Source: Blautia hansenii DSM 20583 (lineage in GTDB: Bacteria; Bacillota; Clostridia; Lachnospirales; Lachnospiraceae). Taken from it: a stretch of DNA of 64,000 nt. The notes below the pieces were generated by a model. The model had not been told where the DNA came from. It did not search any database and was given only the letters and a program-made list of their open reading frames with translations. The stretch is from NCBI RefSeq assembly GCF_002222595.2, contig NZ_CP022413.2, positions 66,001-130,000 on the forward strand. The letters are read 5' to 3'. The position numbers were made by a program, and so were the translations under genes. Of this stretch, positions 6,946 through 15,919 are shown one piece after another (the stretch's first letter is position 1; every line of letters begins with the position of its first letter).

Positions 6946-8864
6946 GCTATTTTTTCTCCTTTCACTTTTTGCCGATTTGATTTGCTTGTGGCGTTCTGTT
7001 CAACACACACATTGCTATCAGAGCTTTTTTCTTCTGCTATACGCTCATGCTCCGCAAATTCTTTTGATTTCTCACGAATCTTTTTCATATACTTACGATT
7101 GGATTCTCGTTTTCTGCGAAGTCGTTCCGCCTCTTTTTCAGCAGCAATCCTTTCTTCCTCGGTTGGTTCATGCTGCTCCACAGGTACTTGAAATTGCCCG
7201 ACATAGTTAAGATATATCTCCACCTCTGTGGTGCGGTCTGCACCTTTTCCTTGTGGCTCGTGAACCAGAATTTTGTCGATAAATTCATTTATCATGGCAG
7301 GAGTAAGTTCTGTAATGTTCTCATACTTTTTGACCAGCTTTAGAAAACGCTCCACATTATTTTGACCGCCTATAATCCGTTGCATATCAGCGGTGTCAGT
7401 CTCAATAATCTTGTTCAGCTCGTTCTGCTCATTTTCATAATCAGTAAGCATACTCTGAAAAAGTCTGTCCGGCAATCTTCCAATCACATTATCTTCATAG
7501 ATTTTCCTGATAAGCATATCCAGTTCGTGAACTCGCTTCTGATTTCTTTCAATGCGGTTTTTTACAGTTTCAGAAACAGCAATATCTTTCATCGCCGATT
7601 CTTCTTGCAGAGAATAGACAAACTCCTGCTCATTCAAAGAAACATAATGGCAAGTCTCCTGTATGGTTTTCAGAATGATGCTTTTAAGTGCTTTTGTTGA
7701 AATATGGTGGCAAGTACAGTGACGATCATACTTCTGATAAGCAAGATTATAAGTGGAACATTCATAACAATCTGCCGGATTGGAATAACTTGTCCTTTTT
7801 TCGCCTTTGGCAGTATAGTATATTCTTTCTCGCCCTTTCCGCTGCCTGTGATTATACATCGGCGCACCACAATCAGCACAGTAAATCTTTCCAGTCAGAA
7901 CATTAGGCTCGCCCATAGGATCTGCTTTTCTTACATTCTGTCTTAACTTTTGAGCAAGCAGCCATGTTTCTTCATCGACGATAGGCTCTTGTGTATCATC
8001 AAAAACCACCCAATCTTCCTTGTCTGCCCTTTTCGTCTTTTTGTCCTTATAGGAATTTTTGAATGTCCTGAAGTTGACAGTCTTTCCGATATACTCTGGT
8101 CGGGCAATCAGAGTAGTAACCTGATTTCCTCGCCACATATACGGATTTTCTTTGTCATAGTTGCTTGCATGATTTCCAAGTCCCTTTTTTCCAAGATAAT
8201 AAGACGGTCTTTCTATTTTTTCTTCTGAAAGTTCTCTTGCTATCTGATAAGGTCCTTTTCCCTCAATAGTCATGCGATAAATTCTGCGGACTACTTCAGC
8301 AGCTTCTTCATCAATAATCCAATGGTCGGGGTTTTCGGGGTCTTTCAAATAGCCGTATGGTGGGATATTACTTGTATGAGCGTTGCCGGAAGAACCTCTG
8401 GATTTCAGTACAGCTTTAATTTTCTTACTTGTGTCCCTGACAAACCACTCATTCATGATATTCAGAAAAGGGGCAAACTCACTGGTTTCTTGACGGTCAC
8501 TGTCAATACCATTATTGATTGCTATAAATCGAACTTCCTTTTCTCTAAACAGAATGTCAGTGAAAAAACCTACTTGCAGATGATCTCTGCCGATTCTGGA
8601 CATATCCTTGCAGATACAGGCAGTGATTTCTCCGTTTTTAACACCTTCAACAAGTCTGTTCCATGAAGGTCTGTCAAAGGTCGCTCCACTCCAACCATCA
8701 TCGGTAAAATGAACAAGATTCGTAAAGCCATGTTTTATAGCATAATCTTCAAGCATTTGCTTTTGATGAACGATACTGTTACTCTCTCCAGCATTATCAT
8801 CATCACGAGACAGTCTTTCATACAAAGCAGTAATGCCATTGCTTTTATCTTTTTTTCTTCTCAT
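6942..8864 (-). CDS. tnpX: Large serine recombinase (TnpX family)
   Basis: 640 residues. The N-terminal resolvase domain has the nucleophile in YERLSRDDD (Ser19), DDGWSGATFDRPSW and CKDMSRIGRDHLQVG. It is followed by the recombinase domain (PPYGYLKDPENPD..), a zinc ribbon (CADCGAPM.....YECSTY.....HCTCH), a coiled coil (about 470-530) and a C-terminal DUF4368-like domain. This enzyme excises and inserts the element through a circular intermediate. Its position at the very end of the element, reading inward, is typical. AGGAG precedes the ATG. It appears full length and intact, so the element could still move if its other end is complete. Confidence 0.93.
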   Translation of the reverse strand: MRRKKDKSNGITALYERLSRDDDNAGESNSIVHQKQMLEDYAIKHGFTNLVHFTDDGWSGATFDRPSWNRLVEGVKNGEITACICKDMSRIGRDHLQVGFFTDILFREKEVRFIAINNGIDSDRQETSEFAPFLNIMNEWFVRDTSKKIKAVLKSRGSSGNAHTSNIPPYGYLKDPENPDHWIIDEEAAEVVRRIYRMTIEGKGPYQIARELSEEKIERPSYYLGKKGLGNHASNYDKENPYMWRGNQVTTLIARPEYIGKTVNFRTFKNSYKDKKTKRADKEDWVVFDDTQEPIVDEETWLLAQKLRQNVRKADPMGEPNVLTGKIYCADCGAPMYNHRQRKGRERIYYTAKGEKRTSYSNPADCYECSTYNLAYQKYDRHCTCHHISTKALKSIILKTIQETCHYVSLNEQEFVYSLQEESAMKDIAVSETVKNRIERNQKRVHELDMLIRKIYEDNVIGRLPDRLFQSMLTDYENEQNELNKIIETDTADMQRIIGGQNNVERFLKLVKKYENITELTPAMINEFIDKILVHEPQGKGADRTTEVEIYLNYVGQFQVPVEQHEPTEEERIAAEKEAERLRRKRESNRKYMKKIREKSKEFAEHERIAEEKSSDSNVCVEQNATSKSNRQKVKGEKIA

Positions 8865-8931
8865 GCTGAACTCCTTTCTTCAATTCCTATCCACTCCTTA
8901 CGCTCACAAAATATCACATCAGTTACATGAT
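8865..8931. mobile_element. Right boundary of the TnpX-type transposon (approximate)
   Basis: From here the frame of the interrupted binding-protein gene becomes recognisable (SPKYVGALLSVFPEA at 8932 onward). The exact junction cannot be fixed without the left end or an empty site. The element runs leftwards out of the window, so at least 8.9 kb of it is present. Confidence 0.6.
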
Positions 8932-9105
8932 TCTTCACCAAAATATGTAGGTGCATTGTTAAGCGTATTCCCTGAAGCAAGAGCAACGGTAGAGTCTGAA
9001 ATTGAAAACCTTCTCAATGGAAATGCAGATGTAAAAACGGCAGTAAAAAATATGGCAGATGCTATTAACAAATCGATTGAAGAATATAATCTTGTAAATC
9101 AGTAA
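8929..9105 (+). pseudogene. 3' remnant of ABC sugar-phosphate binding-protein gene
   Basis: The last ~55 codons read YVGALLSVFPEARATVESEI and end ..AINKSIEEYNLVNQ. This is the C-terminal signature of extracellular solute-binding proteins of the UgpB (glycerol-3-phosphate / glycerophosphodiester) type. There is no ribosome binding site or plausible start, and the upstream sequence belongs to tnpX. The stop is followed directly by the glycerophosphodiester phosphodiesterase gene, the normal operon partner. The element therefore inserted into and cut this gene; the rest of the transporter should lie beyond its left end. Confidence 0.75.
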
Positions 9106-9120
9106 CAGAGGTGAATGAGC

Positions 9121-9831
9121 ATGACAGAAATATTTGCTCACAGAGGTGCCAGCGGTTATGCCCCAGAAAATACACTGGAGGCTTTCCGTCTGGCAATGGA
9201 GCAGGGAGCAGACGGCATTGAACTGGATGTACATCTGACAAAAGACGGAGAAGTAGTGGTTATTCATGATGAAACTCTTAACAGAACCAGCGATGGACAG
9301 GGAAAAGTAAGAGATTATACATTAGAAGAATTGAAAAAATTTTCCTTTCACAATCATATAGAAAAATACAAAGGAGTTCAGATACCGACCTTAAAGGAAG
9401 TGCTGGATTTGGTAGAAAATTCTTCTATGAAGGTAAATATCGAATTAAAAACAGGTATTTACTGGTACGAAGGAATTGAAGAAAAAACCATAGAAATTGT
9501 GAAAAACAAAAAAATGGAAGACCGTGTTATTTATTCTTCTTTCAACCATTATAGTATTCAGAAAATATTAGAGCAGGATATTCATGCAGAAACGGCATAT
9601 TTGTTCAGTGATGTAACTCTTAATATGGAGAAATATGCAAAAGAGACAGGTGTAAAAGGACTGCATCCGGCAGTTTACCACCTGAAAATGGCAGATTTTC
9701 TGGAAACTTACTTAAACAGTGGGTTAAAGGTGCGTGTGTGGACGGTGAATAAGAAAGAAGATATGAAAATGTTTATGGACGCAGGTGTAGATGCGGTGAT
9801 TACGAATTATCCGGATTTAGCTCGTAAATAG
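9121..9831 (+). CDS. Glycerophosphodiester phosphodiesterase (GDPD family)
   Basis: Hydrolyses glycerophosphodiesters to glycerol-3-phosphate and an alcohol (choline, ethanolamine). Visible motifs: FAHRGASGYAPENTLEAF (catalytic HR), GIELDVHLTKDGEVVVIHDETLNRTS (metal-binding E and D, catalytic H), NIELK, and the C-terminal RVWTVNK...GVDAVITNYPD. There is no signal peptide, so it acts in the cytoplasm on imported diesters. ATG 9121 is preferred because AGAGGTG sits seven bases upstream; an in-frame ATG at 9115 overlaps that site. It lies 15 bases after the truncated transporter gene. Its normal promoter was probably lost with the insertion. Released choline could feed the lic operon (inference). 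Confidence 0.92.
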   Translation: MTEIFAHRGASGYAPENTLEAFRLAMEQGADGIELDVHLTKDGEVVVIHDETLNRTSDGQGKVRDYTLEELKKFSFHNHIEKYKGVQIPTLKEVLDLVENSSMKVNIELKTGIYWYEGIEEKTIEIVKNKKMEDRVIYSSFNHYSIQKILEQDIHAETAYLFSDVTLNMEKYAKETGVKGLHPAVYHLKMADFLETYLNSGLKVRVWTVNKKEDMKMFMDAGVDAVITNYPDLARK

Positions 9832-9912
9832 TTGACGAACCCTTTAAAACTGTGCATAATAGATGCTGACTGACAAGACACTTGAAATGACAGTTTGGAA
9901 AGGGAAAAGGAT

Positions 9913-10965
9913 ATGAAAGAGTTTTTAAAAAGAAAAAATATTATTTTTTCTGCAAAGAGGTACGGAATTGATGCCTTAAGCGCTATGGCACAGGGCTTAT
10001 TTGCTTCTCTGCTGATTGGTACAATTATCAGTACGCTGGGAGAACAATTCGGAATTGATATTTTAGTGACTGTGGGAACTTACGCAAAGGAAGCAACAGG
10101 TGCAGCTATGGCAATCTCTATCGGGTATGCGCTGCAGTGTCCGCCGTTAGTATTGTTTTCACTGGCAGCGGTGGGAATGGCAGCTAATGAGTTGGGCGGA
10201 GCAGGAGGACCTCTGGCAGTTCTGGTAGTAACGATTTTTGCAGCAGAGTTCGGAAAATTAGTGTCAAAGGAAACTAAGATTGATATTATTGTAACTCCAT
10301 TTACAACCATTGCCGTTGGTGTGCTTTTATCCTTGTGGTGGGCGCCGGCAATCGGTTACGCTGCAAGCAGTGTAGGAAATGCTATTATGTGGGCAACAGA
10401 GCTGCAGCCATTCTTTATGGGAATTGTAGTTTCTGTGATTGTGGGAATTGCACTGACACTTCCAATCAGCAGCGCTGCAATCTGCGCAGCGTTATCTCTT
10501 ACCGGGCTTGCCGGAGGAGCAGCAGTAGCAGGCTGTTGCGCACAGATGATGGGATTTGCAGTAATGAGCTTTCGTGAAAACAAATGGGGCGGACTTTTTG
10601 CACAGGGAATTGGAACATCCATGCTTCAAATGGGAAATATTGTGAGAAATCCAAAAATCTGGCTGCCTCCTACTTTAGCGTCTGCCATTACGGGACCATT
10701 GGCAACCTGCCTGTTTCATATGGAAATGAATGGAGCAGCAGTAGCTTCCGGTATGGGAACTTGTGGCTTTGTAGGTCAGATTGGCGTCTATACAGGATGG
10801 GTAAATGATATAGCAAGCGGTGTAAAAGCAGCCATTACACCTATAGACTGGATTGGGATGGCTTTAATCTGCTTTATTCTTCCGGCAGTGTTTACATGGC
10901 TGATTGCTATTCCTTTTAGAAAATATGGATGGATTAAAGAAAATGATTTGAAATTAGACTTATAA
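9913..10965 (+). CDS. PTS IIC-like membrane transporter (PTS_IIC_2 type)
   Basis: 350 residues, about ten membrane segments rich in Gly/Ala. It begins MKEFLKRKNIIFSAKRYGID and carries the family feature GYALQCPPLVLFS, SAAICAALSLTGLAGGAAVAGCCAQMMGFA and NKWGGLFAQGIGTSMLQMGN. No IIA or IIB domain is attached and none is nearby, so phosphotransfer partners are elsewhere or it is a permease-like orphan. The start at ATG 9913 follows a GGAAAGGGAAAAGG site; a TTG at 9895 is in frame but lies within it. A paralogue sits at 54441-55451. A terminator follows at 10974-11017. Confidence 0.8.
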   Translation: MKEFLKRKNIIFSAKRYGIDALSAMAQGLFASLLIGTIISTLGEQFGIDILVTVGTYAKEATGAAMAISIGYALQCPPLVLFSLAAVGMAANELGGAGGPLAVLVVTIFAAEFGKLVSKETKIDIIVTPFTTIAVGVLLSLWWAPAIGYAASSVGNAIMWATELQPFFMGIVVSVIVGIALTLPISSAAICAALSLTGLAGGAAVAGCCAQMMGFAVMSFRENKWGGLFAQGIGTSMLQMGNIVRNPKIWLPPTLASAITGPLATCLFHMEMNGAAVASGMGTCGFVGQIGVYTGWVNDIASGVKAAITPIDWIGMALICFILPAVFTWLIAIPFRKYGWIKENDLKLDL

Positions 10966-10973
10966 TTATAGGA

Positions 10974-11017
10974 AAATGGTGTTATAACAAAAAATTACGT
11001 TATGGCGCCATTTTTTT
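10974..11017 (+). terminator. Intrinsic terminator after PTS IIC-like gene
   Basis: 15-bp stem (arms 10974-10988 and 10999-11013, three G-U pairs) with a 10-base loop, followed by seven T at 11011-11017. Confidence 0.85.
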
Positions 11018-11125
11018 AATATTTGTTAAAAATAACTAAAATCAACCAAAAATTTTATAAATTTTGGAGACGAAAAAAGTATGATTTGTTGAAAAAGAGA
11101 GGGGATAGTGTTACAATAATTACGA

Positions 11126-11354
11126 TATAATATGCTTATTACATTTATATTGGTCACCAAAGACAAAAATACTAATGAATATGAGACTTCAAGATTGATT
11201 GGTGTCCGATTTGCAAAAATACTGAATTTTTGTGACGGGATGGATTTTGAAGTTAAAAATAATTACCCCCTCCCCCTTAAGGAAGTTTAGATGTATAAGG
11301 CATTTTAGTAAATTTTTTAGGGGGGGGGTAGTTGTGCAATGAGGTAAAAAAGTT
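11126..11354 (+). promoter_or_regulatory. Leader of the capsule operon with C/G-tract hairpin
   Basis: A TATAAT box is at 11126-11131, with no good -35. The ~215-base leader that follows has no gene. It contains a small hairpin (CAAAAAT, loop, ATTTTTG, about 11214-11232) and a 14-bp stem that joins 11261-11274 (C5-T-C3) to 11320-11333 (nine consecutive G, 11320-11328) around a 45-base loop. The stem ends eight bases before the GAGG ribosome binding site. There is no T-tract on the plus strand, so it is not a simple terminator. An antitermination or length-variable control element is possible (inference). Confidence 0.55.
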
Positions 11355-12077
11355 ATGAAAAGAATTGATTTACACTGCCATGTTTTGCCGGGGGTGGATG
11401 ACGGAGCAGCGGACTTTGGAGAAAGTCTGCGTATGCTGAAATCTGCTGCTAAGCAAGGCGTGTATGCAGTTGTTGCAACTTCTCATTATTCCAGACAGTT
11501 TCGTAATGAAGAACCGGAACGATTTAGGATGTTAAGAGAAGAACTGCAAAGAAGAGCCCGAATAGAAATTCAGGAGAATTTTACTGTTTATTCGGGACAG
11601 GAGGTTTTCTATACAGAGGATGTAGTACAAAAACTGGATGAAAAGAAGCTTCTTACATTAAACGGAAGTTCTTATGTGCTTACAGAATTCCATCCTTCTA
11701 TGCCATATTCTATGATTATTAATGGAGTAAGAGAATTGACTATGGCACAGTATACACCAATTATTGCTCACTTTGAAAGGTATTCTGCATTAAGAGAAAA
11801 GGGACGTGTGGAGGAATTGATTCAAGCAGGTGCTCTCATGCAGATGAATTATAAGCCTATTGGAGGTAAATGGTATGAGGAAACAACCAGATGGTGCAGA
11901 AAGATGTTGAAGGAAGGAAATGTTCATTTTCTCGGAAGTGATATGCACAACATGAGAACGAGAAAACCGGAACTTATGGAAGCTTCGCACTGGATGGAAA
12001 AACATCTGGATAATGAATATATGAAGGATATTTCTTATGCAAATGCAGAGAAAATTCTGAAAAATAAAATTTTATAA
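11355..12077 (+). CDS. CpsB/YwqE-type PHP-domain tyrosine phosphatase
   Basis: 240 residues starting MKRIDLHCHVLPGVDDGA, the metal-binding HxH...DDG signature of manganese-dependent PHP phosphatases of the CpsB/Wzb-analogue family. Further metal ligands are seen in ATSHY, IIAHFERY and LGSDMHN. It removes phosphate from the CpsD tyrosine kinase (gene at 12829) and so sets capsule export and chain length. It is the first gene of the operon, behind a long leader. Length and motifs are normal for the family. Confidence 0.92.
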   Translation: MKRIDLHCHVLPGVDDGAADFGESLRMLKSAAKQGVYAVVATSHYSRQFRNEEPERFRMLREELQRRARIEIQENFTVYSGQEVFYTEDVVQKLDEKKLLTLNGSSYVLTEFHPSMPYSMIINGVRELTMAQYTPIIAHFERYSALREKGRVEELIQAGALMQMNYKPIGGKWYEETTRWCRKMLKEGNVHFLGSDMHNMRTRKPELMEASHWMEKHLDNEYMKDISYANAEKILKNKIL

Positions 12078-12091
12078 AGAAAAGGATTGAG

Positions 12092-12829
12092 ATGATGGAA
12101 AATACGCGTGAAGATGAATTAGAAATTGATTTAAAACAGATTTTTTATGTCTTGAAAGAAAAAATACTGGTTATTCTGGCAGTAGGCTTGCTGTTTGGCT
12201 GTCTCAGTTGTGTTGCTACAAAGCTTTTGATTACTCCCACGTATACATCAACCTCCAGTATGCTGCTGTTGACAGATCAAGGGCTTGAAACAGTATCTGA
12301 TGTGCAGATGGGAACACAGCTTACAAAGGATTACAGTGTACTGATTACAAGCCGTCCTGTTTTAGATGAAACAGTGAAAAACTTAGACTTGGAGTTGCCA
12401 TATGAGGAACTAAAAGAAAAAATTTCTGTGGAAAATCCGGAAGGAACACGTATTTTAAATATTACAGTAGAAGACTCAGAGCCTAAGATGGCACAGAAGA
12501 TTGTAAATGAGGTTGCATCTATATCTTCTCAGTTCATTGGGGATAAAATGGAAGTAAAAGCGCCAAAGATTATTGATGAAGGTCAGCTTCCAACGCACAA
12601 GGCAAGCCCGAACATGAAAAAAAATGCGCTCTTAGGACTTCTTTTAGGATTATTTTTAAGTGCAGGCATGATTGCAGTAGTAGCGATTATGGACGACACG
12701 ATTAAGACAGAAGAAGATATAGAAAAATATTTAGGACTGTCCACATTAACCAGCGTACCGGACAGAAAAGATTATATTAACGAAAAGAAACACGGTAAAA
12801 AGAAAAAAGGTAAGAAGGGGAGAAAATAA
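12092..12829 (+). CDS. CpsC/Wzz-type chain-length and kinase-adaptor protein
   Basis: 245 residues with membrane segments near 27-47 and 178-198 and an extracellular coil between them, the two-helix topology of Wzz/CpsC polysaccharide co-polymerases. TYTSTSSMLLL and DEGQLPTHKASPNMKKN mark the family. The C-terminus is strongly basic (KKHGKKKKGKKGRK). CpsC proteins activate the CpsD kinase and control polymer length. Two adjacent ATGs (12092, 12095) are possible. Its stop overlaps the start of the kinase gene by one base (TAATG). Confidence 0.9.
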   Translation: MMENTREDELEIDLKQIFYVLKEKILVILAVGLLFGCLSCVATKLLITPTYTSTSSMLLLTDQGLETVSDVQMGTQLTKDYSVLITSRPVLDETVKNLDLELPYEELKEKISVENPEGTRILNITVEDSEPKMAQKIVNEVASISSQFIGDKMEVKAPKIIDEGQLPTHKASPNMKKNALLGLLLGLFLSAGMIAVVAIMDDTIKTEEDIEKYLGLSTLTSVPDRKDYINEKKHGKKKKGKKGRK

Positions 12830-13509
12830 TGGAACAGAAAGTCGTATTAACAGATATCAGAAAAAAAGATTATTTTTACGAAGAAGCGATTAAAACCCTT
12901 CGTACAAACATTCAATTTACAGGTAAAAATGTAAAGACGATTATGTTTACAAGTTGCTTTCCTAACGAAGGAAAGAGTGATGTGACTTTCCAGTTGTGCC
13001 AGGAAATCGGAAATATGGGTAAGAGAGTGCTTCTGATTGATGCGGATATTCGTAAATCTGCTTATGTAAGCCGATATCGTATTAAGCAAAAGGTAAATGG
13101 CTTATCTCAGTATTTAAGTGGACAGTTGGCAAAGGAATTTCTTATTTACCAAACGAACTTTCTTAATGTAGATATTATTTTTGCAGGACCTATGGCGCCT
13201 AATCCTTCTGAGCTTTTGGAGGAGGAAGCGTTTCGTGAGTTGCTTGCTGAAGTTAGAGGTTATTATGATTATATAATAATTGATACACCACCGGTGGGAA
13301 GTGTTATTGATGCGGCGATTATTGCAAAGGAAAGTGATGGAGCTGTGTTAGTAATTGAAAGCGAACGTGTGAGTTATAAGGTGGCACAAAAATCTATGGA
13401 ACAGTTGGAAAAAACCGGTTGCAAAATACTGGGCGCTGTTTTAAATAAGGTAAATATTGAGAAAAACAAATATTACGGAAAATATGACTATTACTATAAA
13501 AGTAAATAG
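12829..13509 (+). CDS. CpsD-type tyrosine autokinase (BY-kinase)
   Basis: 226 residues. The Walker A sequence SCFPNEGKSD is at 42-51, Walker A' LLIDADIRKS at 69-77 and Walker B IIIDTPP near 155-161, followed by the C-terminal tyrosine cluster YYGKYDYYYKSK. BY-kinases autophosphorylate these tyrosines and are reset by the CpsB phosphatase. One oddity: the residue after GKS is Asp51, where the family normally has Thr. Function may be kept because Lys49 and Ser50 remain. The adaptor gene is directly upstream. Confidence 0.9.
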   Translation: MEQKVVLTDIRKKDYFYEEAIKTLRTNIQFTGKNVKTIMFTSCFPNEGKSDVTFQLCQEIGNMGKRVLLIDADIRKSAYVSRYRIKQKVNGLSQYLSGQLAKEFLIYQTNFLNVDIIFAGPMAPNPSELLEEEAFRELLAEVRGYYDYIIIDTPPVGSVIDAAIIAKESDGAVLVIESERVSYKVAQKSMEQLEKTGCKILGAVLNKVNIEKNKYYGKYDYYYKSK

Positions 13510-13539
13510 TAAAAAAGATAAAAAGGCAGAGAAAATATA

Positions 13540-14409
13540 ATGAAGAGAAAGAAAAAAAGCTCATGGGCATGGAACTTTTTGCTGTTAATTATATGCGCGG
13601 CTCTGACAGTGGCTTTGGCAGGATTTATTGCATGGGATTCAAAGACAGAAGCAGCAAAAAATGAAAAGCTGGTACAGGAAGCAAAAAAAGGAAGCAAAAA
13701 AGAAAATATAAAAGGCGAAAATAAATCGGAAAAAGAGGATAACGGCAAGGAAGAAGATGAAAAGCCGAAGGAAGAAAAAAAGGAAGAGCCTCAGATCCCG
13801 GCAGGGATTTCTTTCTGGGGTGATGAGTTTTTTACAGCAGAAAACGAACTGCAATATTCTTCCAGAGTAAAATTAGAAGAAAAGCTGAAAGCGGAAGGAT
13901 ATACACTGGAATATGCAAATAAAACACTGGCCGGTGCAGGGACTTTATCAGTAATGAAAATGGCGGGAGTACCGCAGACTGATTTGGACAAATATATTGA
14001 GAAGCACAAAGCAAGTGCAGGAGGTACAACTCCTCCGGTGACAGAAACGGGAATTCGTGATTTGACTGCTGAAGAGATGGAACGTTCTGATAAAGACTAT
14101 ATTCCGATTATTACTATGGGATATTATGGCGGATGGAATAAAGATCCTAAGGAATTAGTAGAACAGCAACAGAAGGTTCTGGATACTTTCGGAGCGAATA
14201 AAGACAAATTTATCATTGTGGGTGTGAGACCAATGGATGGCAGTGTGAATATACCGGAATATGAAAAGGTGATGAAAGAAACATGGGGAGAACATTACAT
14301 CAGCACCATTGATATTTGTACTGTTACAACAACGACAGCAGACGGACAGACACAGGTTGCAGATGCACTTTATAATAAGTTGTTAGAATTGGGTTATATT
14401 GTAAAATAA
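13540..14409 (+). CDS. Membrane-anchored SGNH-like protein, probably inactive
   Basis: 289 residues: basic N-terminus, one membrane segment (about 10-30), a long Lys/Glu-rich linker (40-88), then a domain from about 90 onward. That domain opens GISFWGDEFF and continues with ..YANKTLAGAGTLSVMKMAGVP, PIITMGYYGGWN, FIIVGVRPM and a final ..DGQTQVADALYNKLLELGYI. The order resembles SGNH/GDSL hydrolases (block I GDS, block III GxN, block V DxxH), but the Ser is replaced by Glu and the final His is missing. It lies within the operon, 30 bases after CpsD. A non-catalytic carbohydrate-binding role is inference; fold assignment is uncertain. Confidence 0.5.
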   Translation: MKRKKKSSWAWNFLLLIICAALTVALAGFIAWDSKTEAAKNEKLVQEAKKGSKKENIKGENKSEKEDNGKEEDEKPKEEKKEEPQIPAGISFWGDEFFTAENELQYSSRVKLEEKLKAEGYTLEYANKTLAGAGTLSVMKMAGVPQTDLDKYIEKHKASAGGTTPPVTETGIRDLTAEEMERSDKDYIPIITMGYYGGWNKDPKELVEQQQKVLDTFGANKDKFIIVGVRPMDGSVNIPEYEKVMKETWGEHYISTIDICTVTTTTADGQTQVADALYNKLLELGYIVK

Positions 14410-14440
14410 AAGAAATTTAGAAGAAACACGAGGTGGGAAC

Positions 14441-15883
14441 ATGTATAGAAAGAATGCCAATAGTTGGCTAAAGCATTGGGACTTTATATTATTGGACTTA
14501 ATTGCGCTGCAAATAGCATATATTTTTTCTTGTATCATGAGAAATGGATGGACTGAGCCTTTTCAATCAAAAATATATCTTACCATAGATATTGTTATAT
14601 GCTTTGCTGACATTTGTGCATTATATTTTCTGGAGTCCCATCACGGAATTATGAGAAGGGGATATTTTCTGGAGTTCCGAAATGTAGCGTATCATGTTAC
14701 TATGATAGCAGTTATCGAAGTGTGTTATTTGTTTTTAAGCAAAAACGGAGAAGAATTTTCTCGTATATCTTTTGTAGTATTCTATATAAGCGGAATTTTA
14801 CTGGTATATATAGAGAGAATTTTATGGAAACAGTATTTACTTCATTATAATAAAAACTTTGCTCAAAAGAGAAAAATGATAGCTGTATTAACCAGTCATA
14901 ATGCAAAGAGGCTTATTGAACGGGCTCTTGACACACAGTATAAAGAATGGGAAATCGTGGGAATTGTACTGGCAGACAAAAGCGATATGGTAGACAGCGA
15001 TATTCTGGGAATTCCCGTTGTATGTAAGGCAGAAGAAATTCCGGATTATATTCAGACAAAGTGGATTGATAGTATTTGGATTCATGTGGAAAGAAAATAT
15101 CAATTACCTCTTGAGCTGGTAAATACTTGTATTGAGATGGGCGTTACTGTACATAATACATTAATTAATGTAGATGCTTATTCGGGAACAAAAGAAGTAA
15201 GGAAAATTGGAAGTTACCATGTGTTAACTGCAAGTCTAAATATGGCAACACCATTACAGCTTCTTGTAAAGAGGATTATGGATATCTGCGGAGGATTTGT
15301 GGGATTGTTATTTACAGGAATTGCCACATTGTTCCTTGCACCGGCAATCTATATTGCTTCTCCGGGACCAATCTTCTTCTCTCAGGTGAGAATTGGTAAA
15401 AATGGAAGAAAGTTTAAAATCTATAAGTTCCGCAGTATGTATATGGATGCAGAAGAACGGAAGAAAGAATTGATAGATAAAAACGAGATGCAGGGACTGA
15501 TGTTTAAAATGGATGCAGATCCACGAATTATCGGCAGCGGACCGGACGGAACGAAAAAGGGTTTAGGCTGGTTTATTCGAAAAACTTCTCTTGATGAATT
15601 TCCGCAGTTCTGGAATGTATTAAAAGGAGATATGTCTCTGGTAGGGACAAGACCACCGACAGTAGATGAATGGAACCAATATGACTATCATCACCGTGCA
15701 CGTATGGCAATTAAGCCGGGCATCACAGGAATGTGGCAGGTAAGCGGAAGAAGTGATATTACAGACTTTGAAGAAGTGGTAAGACTGGATAGAGAGTATA
15801 TTGAGAAGTGGAATTTAGGATTGGATATTAAGATCTTGTTTAAGACAGTGATGGTAGTGTTTAAGGGAAGTGGATCGAAATAA
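14441..15883 (+). CDS. Initiating sugar-1-phosphate transferase (WcaJ/CpsE type)
   Basis: 480 residues: four N-terminal membrane segments, a central CoA-binding-like domain (about 130-240), another membrane segment (about 280-305), then the bacterial sugar transferase domain with KIYKFRSMYMDAE, DEFPQFWNVLKGDMSLVGTRPP and KPGITGMWQVSGRSD. It loads the first sugar phosphate on undecaprenyl phosphate and thereby starts repeat-unit synthesis. GAGGTGG precedes the ATG. Length and motifs are complete. Confidence 0.93.
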   Translation: MYRKNANSWLKHWDFILLDLIALQIAYIFSCIMRNGWTEPFQSKIYLTIDIVICFADICALYFLESHHGIMRRGYFLEFRNVAYHVTMIAVIEVCYLFLSKNGEEFSRISFVVFYISGILLVYIERILWKQYLLHYNKNFAQKRKMIAVLTSHNAKRLIERALDTQYKEWEIVGIVLADKSDMVDSDILGIPVVCKAEEIPDYIQTKWIDSIWIHVERKYQLPLELVNTCIEMGVTVHNTLINVDAYSGTKEVRKIGSYHVLTASLNMATPLQLLVKRIMDICGGFVGLLFTGIATLFLAPAIYIASPGPIFFSQVRIGKNGRKFKIYKFRSMYMDAEERKKELIDKNEMQGLMFKMDADPRIIGSGPDGTKKGLGWFIRKTSLDEFPQFWNVLKGDMSLVGTRPPTVDEWNQYDYHHRARMAIKPGITGMWQVSGRSDITDFEEVVRLDREYIEKWNLGLDIKILFKTVMVVFKGSGSK

Positions 15884-15919
15884 AAATGTTATAGCTAGGG
15901 TTGTAAGAGGAAATTAATA

